A DNA stretch of 64,000 bases from Pseudomonas psychrophila. GTDB taxonomy: Bacteria; Pseudomonadota; Gammaproteobacteria; Pseudomonadales; Pseudomonadaceae. Under the pieces are notes generated by a model. It was given only the letters and a program-made list of their open reading frames with translations, ran no database searches and was not told the DNA's origin. The translations under genes were made by a program, and so were the position numbers. Of this stretch, positions 16,425 through 25,519 are shown piece after piece; position 1 is the first letter of the stretch; the number at the start of each line of letters is the position of its first letter. The DNA lies in contig NZ_JYKZ01000003.1 in assembly GCF_001043005.1 (NCBI RefSeq), positions 186,001-250,000 of the forward strand. Direction: 5' to 3'.

Positions 16425-16985
16425 TTATTGCTCGTCGCGGCCTTCCATCATGGTGCGTTTGAGCATGACATACACCGCGCCGGCACCCCCATGCTTGGCC
16501 TGGCAGGAGCAGAACCCTAGCACCTGTGAGTGTTGACGCAGCCACGTATTGACGTGACTTTTGATCATCGGGCGCTTGCCGTCCAGACGCACAGCCTTGC
16601 CGTGGGTGACGCGCACGCAACGTACTTCTAGCCGGGTGGCTTCGCTGAGGAACTCCCAAAGGGTTTCGCGGGCTTTTTCGACAGTCATGCCATGCAGGTC
16701 AAGGCTGCCCTCAAAGCTGATCTGGCCCAGCTTGAGCTTGCGCATCTGGCTTTCTTGCACGCCGTCACGGGCCCAGCTCAGTTGATCTTCGGGGCCGACA
16801 TCAATCACGAATTGGTCTGACAGGCCGTCGATGATGGTCGCATTGGTTCGCACAGTGGCTGACTGACGCAGTTTTGCCAGCTGTGCACGATCAGCTTTGG
16901 GTTTACCGGTGTCCGCTCGATCATGCTTGATCGGTTTAACGCCGCGGATCTCGTTTTTGAACAGGGAAAAGTCGTCGTCTTGCAT
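16425..16985 (-). CDS. Smr/MutS2-type endonuclease domain protein
   Basis: A 186-residue small MutS-related protein. The Smr domain in the C-terminal half shows the two family motifs LDLHGMTVEKARETLWEF and VTHGKAVRLDGKRPMIKSHVNTWL, and ends in GGAGAVYVMLKR. The family includes nicking endonucleases acting on branched DNA or RNA. ATG 16985 has GGAGG seven bases before it. In many pseudomonads, to my knowledge, smr stands next to folE; here the integrase-linked insert separates them. Confidence 0.92.
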   Translation of the reverse strand: MQDDDFSLFKNEIRGVKPIKHDRADTGKPKADRAQLAKLRQSATVRTNATIIDGLSDQFVIDVGPEDQLSWARDGVQESQMRKLKLGQISFEGSLDLHGMTVEKARETLWEFLSEATRLEVRCVRVTHGKAVRLDGKRPMIKSHVNTWLRQHSQVLGFCSCQAKHGGAGAVYVMLKRTMMEGRDEQ

Positions 16986-17048
16986 GTCAGCCTCCGTGAA
17001 GGGCGGCTAGTTTACCCAAGTCGACGACCATCGGGCGGCGGATATGCT

Positions 17049-17369
17049 TCAGTCGTGCTTTTTCATGAGGTGTGGAGCCATGTTCAGCCCAAACGGTTTT
17101 CGCATCAGGCGCCGACGGCGACGCCACATCCAGATCCCTAGCCAGCAGATCAGCATGCCCGTCACCAGCACCAGCGATGCACCAGCGGGGCTGGCATTGA
17201 GCTCGCCCAAGGCATCTGGATGGCCAATCAGGCTGGTAGCCCCCGCCACAAACATTAGTGCGCCAAGCAGCGCCAGCAGCGCCGCAAACATCAGAACCAG
17301 GCGCGAGCGCCAATCACTGTGGGCCTTGGGGCGTAAGCGTCGAGCATCAAAACCATCGGAGATCTTCAT
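17049..17369 (-). CDS. Small inner membrane protein of unknown function
   Basis: A 106-residue protein with two clear membrane helices (about 25-47, LVLMFAALLALLGALMFVAG, and 64-82, GASLVLVTGMLICWLGIWMW) and an Arg-rich tail (RRRRRLMRKPFG) that should face the cytoplasm. AAGGA precedes ATG 17369. It lies 63 bases upstream of smr on the same strand. No family recognised and no function proposed. Confidence 0.7.
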   Translation of the reverse strand: MKISDGFDARRLRPKAHSDWRSRLVLMFAALLALLGALMFVAGATSLIGHPDALGELNASPAGASLVLVTGMLICWLGIWMWRRRRRLMRKPFGLNMAPHLMKKHD

Positions 17370-17515
17370 TCCGATCTTTCCTTAAAGGGTATCGGCCCTT
17401 CGACAGGGACTTGGGCAGGTTGTTCCTGGGAGGGGTGAAATAGGAAGCTGCGTGCAGGTGGAAGGTGTTTATTGATGGGCGGTTGGAGAGACCGCCCGTC
17501 AGAAGCCGATTCAGA

Positions 17516-18106
17516 TCAAATCAGGTTTTTGGTCAGGGTCAGGGTGGCGAAGTTGTCGTTCATGATCGCCATCTCGGCTTTCTGAACGAGCTCTGCACTG
17601 ATAATGCCGTCCGGGGTAGGCAGGTCTCGGGTGGCGCAGGCATCTTCGACCAGGGTGCAGCGCAGGCCATAGTCCTTGGCTGCACGCACGGTGGTGCTGA
17701 CGCTGGAATGGCTCATGAAGCCGCAGACGATCACATCCAGAGAACCCAGGTTTTCCAGTGCCTTTTGCAGACCCGTGTCATTGAAGGCGTTAGGCATGCG
17801 CTTTTCGATAATCAGTTCATCGCCCTGGGGCTCCAGGCCCTTGATGAACGCGCCGCGCTCGCCCTGAGGGTCGAACATGCCGCCAACGGTGCCCAGGTGA
17901 CGGATATGAATCACCGGGCGCTTGGCCTTGCGGGCAGCCTCCAGCAAAAGTGCGATGTTGGCGGTGGCAGCGTCCATCCCGGACAAGGCCAATGGCCCGT
18001 TCAGGTATTCATTTTGCGCATCGATGATCAGCAGGCTGGCATTGCTCAGATTGGCCGCGGCATAACCACGTCCAGTGAGTTGAAACATCGTCTTTAAAGC
18101 GGGCAT
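17516..18106 (-). CDS. Isochorismatase-family (cysteine hydrolase-like) protein with Ser at the nucleophile position
   Basis: A 196-residue isochorismatase/nicotinamidase-fold protein. Asp29 (SLLIIDAQNEY) and Lys102 (IIEKRMPNAF) of the catalytic triad are present, but the segment that normally carries the nucleophilic Cys reads CGFMSHSSVSTTVRAA, with Ser135 where Cys is expected. It may use Ser, act by another route, or have lost hydrolase activity. ATG 18106 follows AAGGAGC, and this start matches the family length. Divergent from prmB. Substrate unknown. Confidence 0.85.
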   Translation of the reverse strand: MPALKTMFQLTGRGYAAANLSNASLLIIDAQNEYLNGPLALSGMDAATANIALLLEAARKAKRPVIHIRHLGTVGGMFDPQGERGAFIKGLEPQGDELIIEKRMPNAFNDTGLQKALENLGSLDVIVCGFMSHSSVSTTVRAAKDYGLRCTLVEDACATRDLPTPDGIISAELVQKAEMAIMNDNFATLTLTKNLI

Positions 18107-18379
18107 TCGGGGGCTCCTTTGAATGGGGCTTTTGCGACATTCTCCACTGGCGGAGCGTTTATGTGAATGGCCTGTCGTGTAAGCGGTGTGGTTGCTGGCC
18201 TGTAGCGATGTCAAGGGGTAAGGCAAGAACCGGAAAATGTACAAATTGGAGCGATTTCATGTTTTTCCGGGACGCGTTCTGACGTTTTAAAACAGCGTTG
18301 CGTGTAAGCGTAAGGCACAACTTTGGCGCGTCGGAGTTTGGCTGTTAGAATCGCCAATCGATTTTGAGGAGTAAGACCA

Positions 18380-19288
18380 TTGATCACTTCCCGCCTGCGC
18401 ACTTTGCGCGACCATATTCGCTGGGCCGTTAGCCACTTTCATGGGGAAGAGCTGTTCTTTGGTCATGGCACCGACAACGCGTGGGACGAAGCCCGTCAAT
18501 TGGTGTTGGGTGCGTTGAACCTGCCCTGGGAAATTGCGGACAGTTACCTCGATTGCCGTCTTGAAGACGATGAGCTGGTCAACCTGCAACACTTGCTCAA
18601 GCGCCGTATCGAAGAGCGCGTGCCGACGGCCTATTTGTTGGGCGAGGCGTGGTTCTGCGGCATGTCGTTCATCGTGGATGAGCGTGTACTGATTCCGCGC
18701 TCGCCCATTGGCGAGCTGATCGAAAAACGTTTTGAGCCATGGCTGGCACAAGAGCCTGCGCGCATTCTTGACCTGTGCACCGGGTCGGGGTGTATCGGCA
18801 TCGCGTGTGCCTATGAGTTCCAGAACGCCGAAGTGGTGTTGGCTGACTTGTCCTTTGAAGCCCTTGAAGTGGCTAATCAGAATATTGAGCGTCACGGCGT
18901 TGACGAGCGCGTCTATACCGTTCAGGGCGATGGCTTTGATGGCTTGCCGGGGCAACGCTTCGACTTGATCGTGTCCAACCCGCCGTATGTCGATGCTGAA
19001 GATTTTGCCGACATGCCTGCCGAATATCAGCATGAACCTGAGCTGGGTCTGGCCTGCGGCGACGATGGTCTGAACCTGGTACGTCGGATGCTGGCCGAGG
19101 CGGGTGACCACCTGACCGAAAAAGGCCTGCTGATTGTTGAAGTGGGCAATAGCCAGGTTCACGTTGAGTCGCTGTACCCGGAAGTCGATTTTGCCTGGCT
19201 AGAGTTCGAGCGTGGGGGGCACGGCGTGTTCATGCTGACCGCCGAGCAGTGCCGCGAGCATCAGGCGCTGTTTGCTTCGCGGATCTGA
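18380..19288 (+). CDS. prmB: Ribosomal protein uL3 glutamine N5-methyltransferase
   Basis: A 302-residue PrmB, which methylates a glutamine of ribosomal protein L3. The N-terminal helical domain is followed by the SAM-binding fold with [14 protein letters not shown], and the substrate-binding NPPY motif in [18 protein letters not shown]. The [12 protein letters not shown] segment is also family typical. TTG 18380 is used as start because TGAGGAG lies nine bases upstream and the sequence begins [14 protein letters not shown] as in the family; there is no ATG nearby. Confidence 0.95.
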   Translation: MITSRLRTLRDHIRWAVSHFHGEELFFGHGTDNAWDEARQLVLGALNLPWEIADSYLDCRLEDDELVNLQHLLKRRIEERVPTAYLLGEAWFCGMSFIVDERVLIPRSPIGELIEKRFEPWLAQEPARILDLCTGSGCIGIACAYEFQNAEVVLADLSFEALEVANQNIERHGVDERVYTVQGDGFDGLPGQRFDLIVSNPPYVDAEDFADMPAEYQHEPELGLACGDDGLNLVRRMLAEAGDHLTEKGLLIVEVGNSQVHVESLYPEVDFAWLEFERGGHGVFMLTAEQCREHQALFASRI

Positions 19289-19310
19289 TGGCTGATGCAG
19301 ATACGCAGCG

Positions 19311-19333
19311 TGGGAGCGACCCTGCTCGCTCCC
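19311..19333. repeat. Short REP-like hairpin after prmB
   Basis: TGGGAGCGA and TCGCTCCCA arms around a five-base loop, like a compressed single REP. It may end or protect the prmB transcript. Confidence 0.6.
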
Positions 19334-19362
19334 ATGGTTGAAGTCTTTCTGTAGCCGTTGTG

Positions 19363-20154
19363 TTAACGGTGTGTCGCAATCCAGATCAACAAGCCTGCCT
19401 GGAACACTGAAAAGGCCACCAGGCAGGTAATGGTAAAGCGCAACCCGGTCTCTTCGCGCCGGAACCTGCTGAGCTTTTCATCCTTGTCCCGCAACTTGAC
19501 GTCCTGCTCCTGCAGATTCTGTTCGGCCTGCTGCAGCATGTGTGCGGCATCGAGCACTTCCAGGAACTGAAGTTTCTCGACGTTCCAGCTGTCCAGTATT
19601 TCGCCTGCCTGGACGTCTTCGATGCGCGCTTTCAGAAACTGGGCGTCGGCATACACCACATCAAACCCATGCACGCGCAAAAAATGGTCGCGGCGCAGGC
19701 GGCTGTCTTCGTTCAGGGCATCCCTGCTGGGCAGGTCGGTCCCGTCAATGCGGTAGTGTGACCACTTTTTTTGCACCCATTGAGCGGCTTGAGCCAGCAG
19801 AAAACGGCCAATACCGCGGTTCAAGGGTTCAACCTGCAGGCCGCGTTCGGGGCTCAAACGTACACGGTGAGTGACGTGGTCGACCCACACGTCGAGATGG
19901 TTTTGCTCATTGCGCACCCGTTGGCCGGGCAAGGTGACAGTCAGGCGCAGGAGGCTGAGTTCTTTGCTGTTGCGCTCGGCATACCCGAACTGCACAAAAC
20001 GCAGGGGCCGCGCCCCGGTGGTGCGGTCAGTTTGCAGGGGGGCGAGGCGCAGCATCCTGAATTGCTCGGGCTGCACGTCAGCCCAAGGCAGGAGCGGCGC
20101 CTCGGGCACTGCCGGTGCCTCAGGCCCGGCGGGGTGTGATGGGGTGTCGCTCAT
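19363..20154 (-). CDS. Hypothetical protein with coiled coil and C-terminal membrane anchor
   Basis: A 263-residue protein of unrecognised family. After a Pro/Ala-rich start there is a mixed alpha/beta region (about 30-185), which includes GIGRFLLAQAAQWVQKKW and LRRDHFLRVHGFDVVYAD, loosely reminiscent of a GNAT-type fold but without a firm motif. Residues about 195-235 form a likely coiled coil (LQQAEQNLQEQDVKLRDKDEKL) and residues about 240-259 a single membrane helix at the C-terminus, so the bulk should be cytoplasmic and tail anchored. Sixty bases upstream of the hydrolase gene's end on the same strand. Confidence 0.72.
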   Translation of the reverse strand: MSDTPSHPAGPEAPAVPEAPLLPWADVQPEQFRMLRLAPLQTDRTTGARPLRFVQFGYAERNSKELSLLRLTVTLPGQRVRNEQNHLDVWVDHVTHRVRLSPERGLQVEPLNRGIGRFLLAQAAQWVQKKWSHYRIDGTDLPSRDALNEDSRLRRDHFLRVHGFDVVYADAQFLKARIEDVQAGEILDSWNVEKLQFLEVLDAAHMLQQAEQNLQEQDVKLRDKDEKLSRFRREETGLRFTITCLVAFSVFQAGLLIWIATHR

Positions 20155-20213
20155 AGCGGCTCAGTCCTGTGCTAGCCCGAAATGTCAGCAAAGCAAAGGC
20201 GGCCGACACCGGT

Positions 20214-21218
20214 TTATCGGCCGTTATGCGCAGGACTGTAGGGCTGGCCAGCGTTCACTTTCGTGATAAAGCGCACAGTTCGATCCCCCAGTTCGCCAGC
20301 CAGACGCTGATTGGGGTCGTTGTAGGATTGTATCTGGCGCTTCATGTCCATCGGTACGATGCGCATCACGTGGTTCATGCCATTGATCAGCGTGAGGACG
20401 GCATCGGGCTTGGCCGCCTTGAGCAGGCGTGCATCCTTGACCTCGACCTGAATATCGTGAGTGCCTTGAATGATCAGTGCCGGCATTTTCAGTGCAGCAA
20501 AGGCAGTCGCAGGGTTGTAGCGCAGAAGGCTGATCATGTAAGGCTGGACGCTGGGACGAAACACCAGTTGCAGGTCGTTGGGTACATTGTCGTCGGTGCG
20601 ACCGGCTTCAAGTGTACTGATCAATTCAAAACTACGTTTGAGCAGCGCAGGTGGCAGGTGATTGCGTTGCAACTGTTCGCGCAACAATACGCCCACCGGG
20701 CGTCCCGTCCCCGCAATGGAAATCACCCCGGCGGCGCCAATTCTGGGGGCTGCCAGGCTTGCGATCAGCGCGCCCTCACTGTGTCCGAGCACAAACACCT
20801 TGCCAAAGCGCGGATCGCTTTTGAGCTTCTCGCCCCAGGCCACCGCGTCGGTGACATATTGATCAAGGTTCAACTGTCGTTCGTCAGGCCCGGCTGGTCG
20901 GCTTTGAGCAATGCCACGCTTGTCGAAACGCACGCTGGCGATATTGCTCTGGGCCAGGCGCCATGCCAGTTTTTTCAGGGCGTCATTGCGCCCGCCTAGG
21001 GGGTTGTTGCCGTCGCGGTCAGTGGGGCCGGAGCCTGCGATGATCAATACCACGGGGACAGGTTTGTCGCTCTTGGGCAACACCAGCGAGCCATACAGCG
21101 TGCCGGAGCCGGTATCCAGCTCAATGGGTCGCAGCAAGACATTGGAGGGGGGGGCTGCCAGGGCCTGGGAGCCAAAGCCAAGCAGGGTCAGTGCAAAAAA
21201 GAGTATTCGCAGCATCAT
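20214..21218 (-). CDS. Secreted or periplasmic alpha/beta hydrolase
   Basis: A 334-residue alpha/beta hydrolase with a signal peptide (MMLRILFFALTLLGFGSQALA). The nucleophile elbow GHSEG is in VFVLGHSEGALIASLAAP; the oxyanion region IIAGSGPTDRDGNN, a downstream Asp (IIQGTHDIQV) and His (INGMNHVMR) complete a Ser-Asp-His triad. The frame opens 68 codons upstream, but ATG 21218 starts the signal peptide. It is divergent from aroC. An esterase or peptidase of the COG1073/Dlh-like group is likely; the substrate is unknown. Confidence 0.85.
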   Translation of the reverse strand: MMLRILFFALTLLGFGSQALAAPPSNVLLRPIELDTGSGTLYGSLVLPKSDKPVPVVLIIAGSGPTDRDGNNPLGGRNDALKKLAWRLAQSNIASVRFDKRGIAQSRPAGPDERQLNLDQYVTDAVAWGEKLKSDPRFGKVFVLGHSEGALIASLAAPRIGAAGVISIAGTGRPVGVLLREQLQRNHLPPALLKRSFELISTLEAGRTDDNVPNDLQLVFRPSVQPYMISLLRYNPATAFAALKMPALIIQGTHDIQVEVKDARLLKAAKPDAVLTLINGMNHVMRIVPMDMKRQIQSYNDPNQRLAGELGDRTVRFITKVNAGQPYSPAHNGR

Positions 21219-21411
21219 AGCGCCATCATTGTCTAGTGTGCCGGTTGGACAAACCCGGATGAGTAAGGTTCGAGGATGAACTACGGAGGTAGCCTGCGTA
21301 TACTGGCGCATTTGGTTATCTGGGATCTGTTCAACTTCTGTTGTGGCTGCAACAAGATTTGAACGGATTCCGGGCTGAATTTTATCGGCTGATTTTCGCG
21401 GAGCGCCCTGC

Positions 21412-22503
21412 ATGTCCGGCAATACCTACGGCAAGCTGTTCACTGTCACCACCGCTGGCGAAAGCCATGGTCCGGCGTTGGTCGCCATTGTTGATGGCTG
21501 CCCGCCAGGGCTGGAGCTGTCCCTTGAAGACCTGCAGCGAGATCTGGATCGACGCAAGCCCGGCACCAGCCGTCATACCACCCAGCGTCAGGAAGCCGAC
21601 GAAGTCGAAATCCTTTCCGGTGTGTTTGAAGGCCGCACCACGGGTTGCGCCATCGGCCTGTTGATCCGCAACACTGACCAGAAGTCCAAGGACTACTCGG
21701 CGATCAAGGATCTGTTCCGCCCGGCCCACGCCGATTACACCTACCACCATAAGTACGGCGAACGCGATTACCGCGGTGGCGGTCGCAGTTCGGCCCGTGA
21801 AACGGCGATGCGTGTGGCCGCAGGTGCAATTGCCAAAAAGTATCTGGCCACCCAGGGCATCGTGATTCGTGGCTACATGAGCCAGCTGGGCCCGATCGAA
21901 ATCCCGTTCAAGACCTGGGACTCGGTCGAAGAAAACGCCTTTTTCAGTCCTGATCCAGACAAAGTGCCGGAGCTTGAGGCCTACATGGACCAACTGCGTC
22001 GTGACCAGGACTCGGTCGGTGCAAAAATCACCGTGGTCGCCGAGGGTGTGATTCCCGGTCTGGGCGAGCCGATTTTCGATCGCCTTGACGCCGAACTGGC
22101 CCATGCACTGATGAGCATCAACGCAGTCAAGGGCATCGAGATTGGTGCGGGCTTTGCCAGCGTTGCCCAGCGTGGCACCGAGCACCGCGACGAGATGACT
22201 CCCGAAGGCTTCCTCAGCAACAACGCGGGCGGCATTTTGGGCGGTATTTCGTCGGGTCAGCCGATCGTTGCGCATTTGGCTCTCAAGCCAACATCGAGTA
22301 TTACCACCCCGGGCCGCTCGATTGACGTGCATGGCAACCCGGTGGACGTGATCACAAAGGGCCGTCATGACCCGTGTGTCGGCATTCGTGCCACGCCGAT
22401 TGCCGAAGCGATGATGGCCATCGTGCTGATGGACCATCTGCTGCGTCATCGAGGCCAAAATGCCGACGTGCGCGTAAGCACGCCTGTGCTGGGCCAGCTG
22501 TAA
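21412..22503 (+). CDS. aroC: Chorismate synthase
   Basis: A 363-residue AroC, converting EPSP to chorismate with reduced FMN, the last step of the shikimate pathway. Signature segments: [48 protein letters not shown] (flavin site) and [22 protein letters not shown]. Length and start match the family; GGAG precedes ATG 21412. Followed 34 bases later by an MFS gene on the same strand, possibly cotranscribed. Confidence 0.97.
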   Translation: MSGNTYGKLFTVTTAGESHGPALVAIVDGCPPGLELSLEDLQRDLDRRKPGTSRHTTQRQEADEVEILSGVFEGRTTGCAIGLLIRNTDQKSKDYSAIKDLFRPAHADYTYHHKYGERDYRGGGRSSARETAMRVAAGAIAKKYLATQGIVIRGYMSQLGPIEIPFKTWDSVEENAFFSPDPDKVPELEAYMDQLRRDQDSVGAKITVVAEGVIPGLGEPIFDRLDAELAHALMSINAVKGIEIGAGFASVAQRGTEHRDEMTPEGFLSNNAGGILGGISSGQPIVAHLALKPTSSITTPGRSIDVHGNPVDVITKGRHDPCVGIRATPIAEAMMAIVLMDHLLRHRGQNADVRVSTPVLGQL

Positions 22504-22537
22504 TGCAGGGGCTGCTGAGCGCCATGGTCTGACGACC

Positions 22538-23686
22538 GTGGCGACTCTTCCTTACTGGCGACTGTCAGGGTTCTATCTCTTCTATTTCGCCTTGCTCGGC
22601 GCGACAGCGCCGTTTCTGGCGCTGTACTTCCATCACTTGGGCTTCTCCAGTGCGCGAATAGGCGAACTGGTGGCCATCCCGATGCTGATGCGCTGCGTGG
22701 CCCCCAATTTGTGGGGCTGGCTGGGGGACTACACTGGCCAGCGCCTGTTGATCGTGCGGTTGGGTGCGCTCTTTACCTTGCTCAGCTTTGCCCTGATTTT
22801 TGTCAGCCAGAGCTACGCTTGGCTGGCGCTGGTGATGGCGCTTCACGCTTTCTTCTGGCACGCCGTACTGCCGCAGTTCGAAGTCATCACCTTTGCCCAT
22901 CTACGCGAGCAGCCCGAACGTTACAGTCAGATTCGCCTGTGGGGTTCGATCGGTTTTATCCTCACCGTGGTGATTTTGGGACGTCTGTTTGAGTGGCTGA
23001 GCCTGGATATTTACCCGGTAGCGCTGATCGTGATCATGGGCGGCATCGTGTTGTGCAGCCTCTGGGTGCCGAACGCGCAACCTTCGAGTCAGGGTCGTGT
23101 AGCCATCGTCGGCGGCTTTTTAAAGCAATTGTGCAGCCCCGGTGTCCTGGCGTTTTATGCCTGTGTCGCGTTGATGCAAATGAGCCACGGACCGTATTAC
23201 ACCTTCCTGACCCTGCACCTTGAAGACCTGGGTTACAGTCGGGGAGTGATCGGTTTGCTCTGGGCCCTGGGAGTCGTCGCCGAAGTCCTGATGTTTTTGG
23301 CCATGCGCCGTATCCTGCTCAGGTTTTCGGTGCGTCGTGTGTTGATGTTCAGTTTCTTGCTGGCCGCATTGCGCTGGCTGTTGTTGGGCTCTTTTGCGGA
23401 GCACTTGTGGGTATTGCTGTTGGCGCAACTGCTGCATGCTGCCACGTTCGGCAGTTTTCATGCCTCGGCCATGACCTTTGTACAGCGCAGTTTCGGGCCG
23501 GGCCAGCAAGGGCAAGGACAGGCTTTGTACGCCACCCTGGCCGGGATTGGCGGCGCAGTGGGGGCGCTGTATTCCGGCTACAGCTGGAACACCCTGGGCC
23601 CCACGTTCACCTTTAGTATGGCAAGCGTCGCAGCGCTGACCGCAGCCGTTATCATTGCCACTCGATTGCAAGAGGGCAGGCGTTAA
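22538..23686 (+). CDS. MFS transporter of the HcaT/phenylpropionate-permease-like group
   Basis: A 382-residue, 12-helix major facilitator. The N-terminus WRLSGFYLFYFALLGATAPFLALYFHHLGFSSARIGEL and the motif-A-like loop NLWGWLGDYTGQRLLIVR match the group containing 3-phenylpropionate permease; FAHLREQPERYSQIRLWGSIGFIL is another group signature. The start is GTG 22538, for which only a weak ribosome site is seen. Located between aroC and the acireductone dioxygenase homologue. Substrate unknown. Confidence 0.85.
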   Translation: MATLPYWRLSGFYLFYFALLGATAPFLALYFHHLGFSSARIGELVAIPMLMRCVAPNLWGWLGDYTGQRLLIVRLGALFTLLSFALIFVSQSYAWLALVMALHAFFWHAVLPQFEVITFAHLREQPERYSQIRLWGSIGFILTVVILGRLFEWLSLDIYPVALIVIMGGIVLCSLWVPNAQPSSQGRVAIVGGFLKQLCSPGVLAFYACVALMQMSHGPYYTFLTLHLEDLGYSRGVIGLLWALGVVAEVLMFLAMRRILLRFSVRRVLMFSFLLAALRWLLLGSFAEHLWVLLLAQLLHAATFGSFHASAMTFVQRSFGPGQQGQGQALYATLAGIGGAVGALYSGYSWNTLGPTFTFSMASVAALTAAVIIATRLQEGRR

Positions 23687-23736
23687 TCACTGTCCGTAAC
23701 AGCCGAATGCACGCCCAAGTCAAGGAACCACATCCC

Positions 23737-24282
23737 ATGAGCAGCCTGTCCGTTTATCACGTATCGAGCCCTGAATTACCCAACAAAGTGCTGACCCACT
23801 TTGAAGACATCGTTTCTACGCTGGCCGAGCAGGGTGTGCGTTATGATCGTTTGCAAACCACGACACCGATCCGGCCGGGAGCCAGCGAGGACGAAGTGGT
23901 CCAGGCCTGCCGTGAATCGATTGATCGGCTTATGAGTGAACACGGTAGCGTCTGTATAGAGGTTGTCAGCGTCAACAGCGAACACCCGCAAAAAGCCGAG
24001 TTGCGCGCAGGGTTTATGAACGAGCATCGACATGGCGCTGATGAGGTACGTTTTTTTGCCGCCGGACGCGGACTGCTTGCGCTGCACATCGGCGATTACC
24101 TGTATGCGGTGCTGTGCGAGCGGAACGATGTGGTCTCGGTGCCTGCCGGCACTGCGCAATGGTTTGATATGGGTGAGCACCCGCACCTTGTTGCCATCAG
24201 GATGTACAGCAGCACGCAGGGCATGGTTGCGAATCCGACTGGGGCAGACATCGCCAGCCACTTCCCAGGTCTTGACGATTAG
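23737..24282 (+). CDS. Acireductone dioxygenase homologue missing one metal-ligand His
   Basis: A 181-residue cupin matching MtnD (acireductone dioxygenase of methionine salvage) along its length: MSSLSVYHVSSPELPNKVLTHF, EHRHGADEVRFFAAGRG, LHIGDYLYAVLCE, VPAGTAQWFDMGEHPHLVAIRMY. His97, His99 and Glu103 of the metal site are present, but the fourth ligand, His in the PAGTxHWFD motif, is Gln141 here. This may change metal binding, off-pathway chemistry or activity. ATG 23737 with AAGGA upstream. A terminator follows. No other salvage gene lies in the window, so a canonical mtnD may exist elsewhere. Confidence 0.85.
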   Translation: MSSLSVYHVSSPELPNKVLTHFEDIVSTLAEQGVRYDRLQTTTPIRPGASEDEVVQACRESIDRLMSEHGSVCIEVVSVNSEHPQKAELRAGFMNEHRHGADEVRFFAAGRGLLALHIGDYLYAVLCERNDVVSVPAGTAQWFDMGEHPHLVAIRMYSSTQGMVANPTGADIASHFPGLDD

Positions 24283-24307
24283 ATCGTGCACCTGCCGGAC
24301 ACAACAA

Positions 24308-24332
24308 AAAGCCAGCAATCGCTGGCTTTTTT
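24308..24332. terminator. Terminator after the acireductone dioxygenase homologue
   Basis: AAAGCCAGC/GCTGGCTTT arms with a four-base loop and a T-run; A-rich on the other side, so it may also serve the convergent DUF3509 gene. Confidence 0.88.
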
Positions 24333-24348
24333 GCATCAGTCGTTCTGA

Positions 24349-24627
24349 CTAGCGCGTGTGATAAGTCGGCAGTGCGAAGCGATGCTGGCTTTGCAGCAGC
24401 GAAATCGTCGGCAGTTCACTGGCGGTGCCGGCTAGATCGCGGCGAATGGCGCTGATGGCCCACGTCAGTTGTTCGGCGGTGTGCAATTGCGCGTATGAAA
24501 TCGTGCGCTGAGTCTGCTTCCCGTCGCTGTCACACAGGGTCAACAACACTCCGCCATCTGGACGGGGTTTGACGGTAACTGTGTAATTGGAGAACAACGA
24601 TGCGAATTTTTCCTGAATCAGGCTCAT
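24349..24627 (-). CDS. DUF3509 family protein
   Basis: A 92-residue protein of a family found mainly in Pseudomonas. Typical features are the start MSLIQEKFASLFSNYTVTVKPRPDGGVLLTL and the TISYAQLHTAEQLTWAISAIRRDLA segment. Function unknown; no signal peptide or membrane helix. ATG 24627 has GGAG eight bases before it. Confidence 0.88.
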   Translation of the reverse strand: MSLIQEKFASLFSNYTVTVKPRPDGGVLLTLCDSDGKQTQRTISYAQLHTAEQLTWAISAIRRDLAGTASELPTISLLQSQHRFALPTYHTR

Positions 24628-24918
24628 GTGTTTGGCTCCATAGCTCTTGAAAGGCTTCTATGGAGGGGTAGTTGCAGTGATTGTGCCACTATTCTGATTT
24701 TAAAAAATCCTTATTAATCAATGACATAAAATTTATTAAAAGTGAAGGTGTCGTGCAATTTGCATGAAGGGCCATCGTGCATCCTGCATTTTGCCCAGTT
24801 GATATGAGGCCTGAATCTGCGATTGATTGCTTCTATGGCCATGTTGAGAAAAAAAGGGATGACACCTTTGCTCTGTCTCAGGAAACTAGGTTTTTTTGTA
24901 GCGAAGGTGGAGCCTTAC
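24628..24918. other. AT-rich divergent promoter region
   Basis: The gap between the divergent DUF3509 and ankyrin genes, AT-rich at about 24690-24750, probably holds promoters for both. The ankyrin frame is open upstream to 24823, but the protein repeat structure starts only after 24919. Confidence 0.4.
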
Positions 24919-25452
24919 ATGTCAGACAACAAGCCAGCAGATCAAGCCCGGCAGATGACCCCGGAAGAGGCCGCCGACTTTGCCGAGCAGGTGTTCAACA
25001 AAGCGCGCGACGGCGATGCTGCAATGTTGGCCGCCTTGCTGAGCAAGGGTTTGCCGGCTAACTTGCGCAACCATAAAGGCGATACTTTGCTGATGCTGGC
25101 CAGCTATCACGGGCACGCAGAGGCGGTCAAGGTGTTGCTTGAACACAATGCCGACCCCGAAATCCGCAATGACAACGGCCAAAGCCCGATTGCCGGTGCA
25201 GCTTTCAAGGGAGATCTGCAGATGGTCAAAACCTTGGTCGAGGGCGGCGCACAAGTTGAAGGTGCTTCGTTTGATGGCCGAACCGCACTGATGATGGCCG
25301 CCATGTTCAATCGCACCGAGATCATCGATTACCTGATCAGCAAGGGCGCTGACCCTAAAGCCAAGGATGCCAACGGCATTACTGCGCTGGATGCCGCCAA
25401 GACCATGGGCGCAACCGACGCCGTGGCTAAACTTGAGAAGCTGTTGGGCTGA
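24919..25452 (+). CDS. Ankyrin-repeat protein
   Basis: A 177-residue protein built of about four to five ankyrin repeats: KGDTLLMLASYHGHAEAVKVLLEHNADPEIRN, NGQSPIAGAAFKGDLQMVKTLVEGGAQVEG and FDGRTALMMAAMFNRTEIIDYLISKGADPKAKD are readable (about 60-165). No signal peptide with this start, so it should be cytoplasmic, unlike the periplasmic AnkB. ATG 24919 follows GGTGGAG. Such proteins mediate protein-protein contacts; its partner is unknown. Confidence 0.87.
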   Translation: MSDNKPADQARQMTPEEAADFAEQVFNKARDGDAAMLAALLSKGLPANLRNHKGDTLLMLASYHGHAEAVKVLLEHNADPEIRNDNGQSPIAGAAFKGDLQMVKTLVEGGAQVEGASFDGRTALMMAAMFNRTEIIDYLISKGADPKAKDANGITALDAAKTMGATDAVAKLEKLLG

Positions 25453-25519
25453 TTGCCCGTGAAGGGCGCAATTGTTATATCCTTCGCGCCCTTAAATTTC
25501 CCAGTGACAGGCCTCGCCC

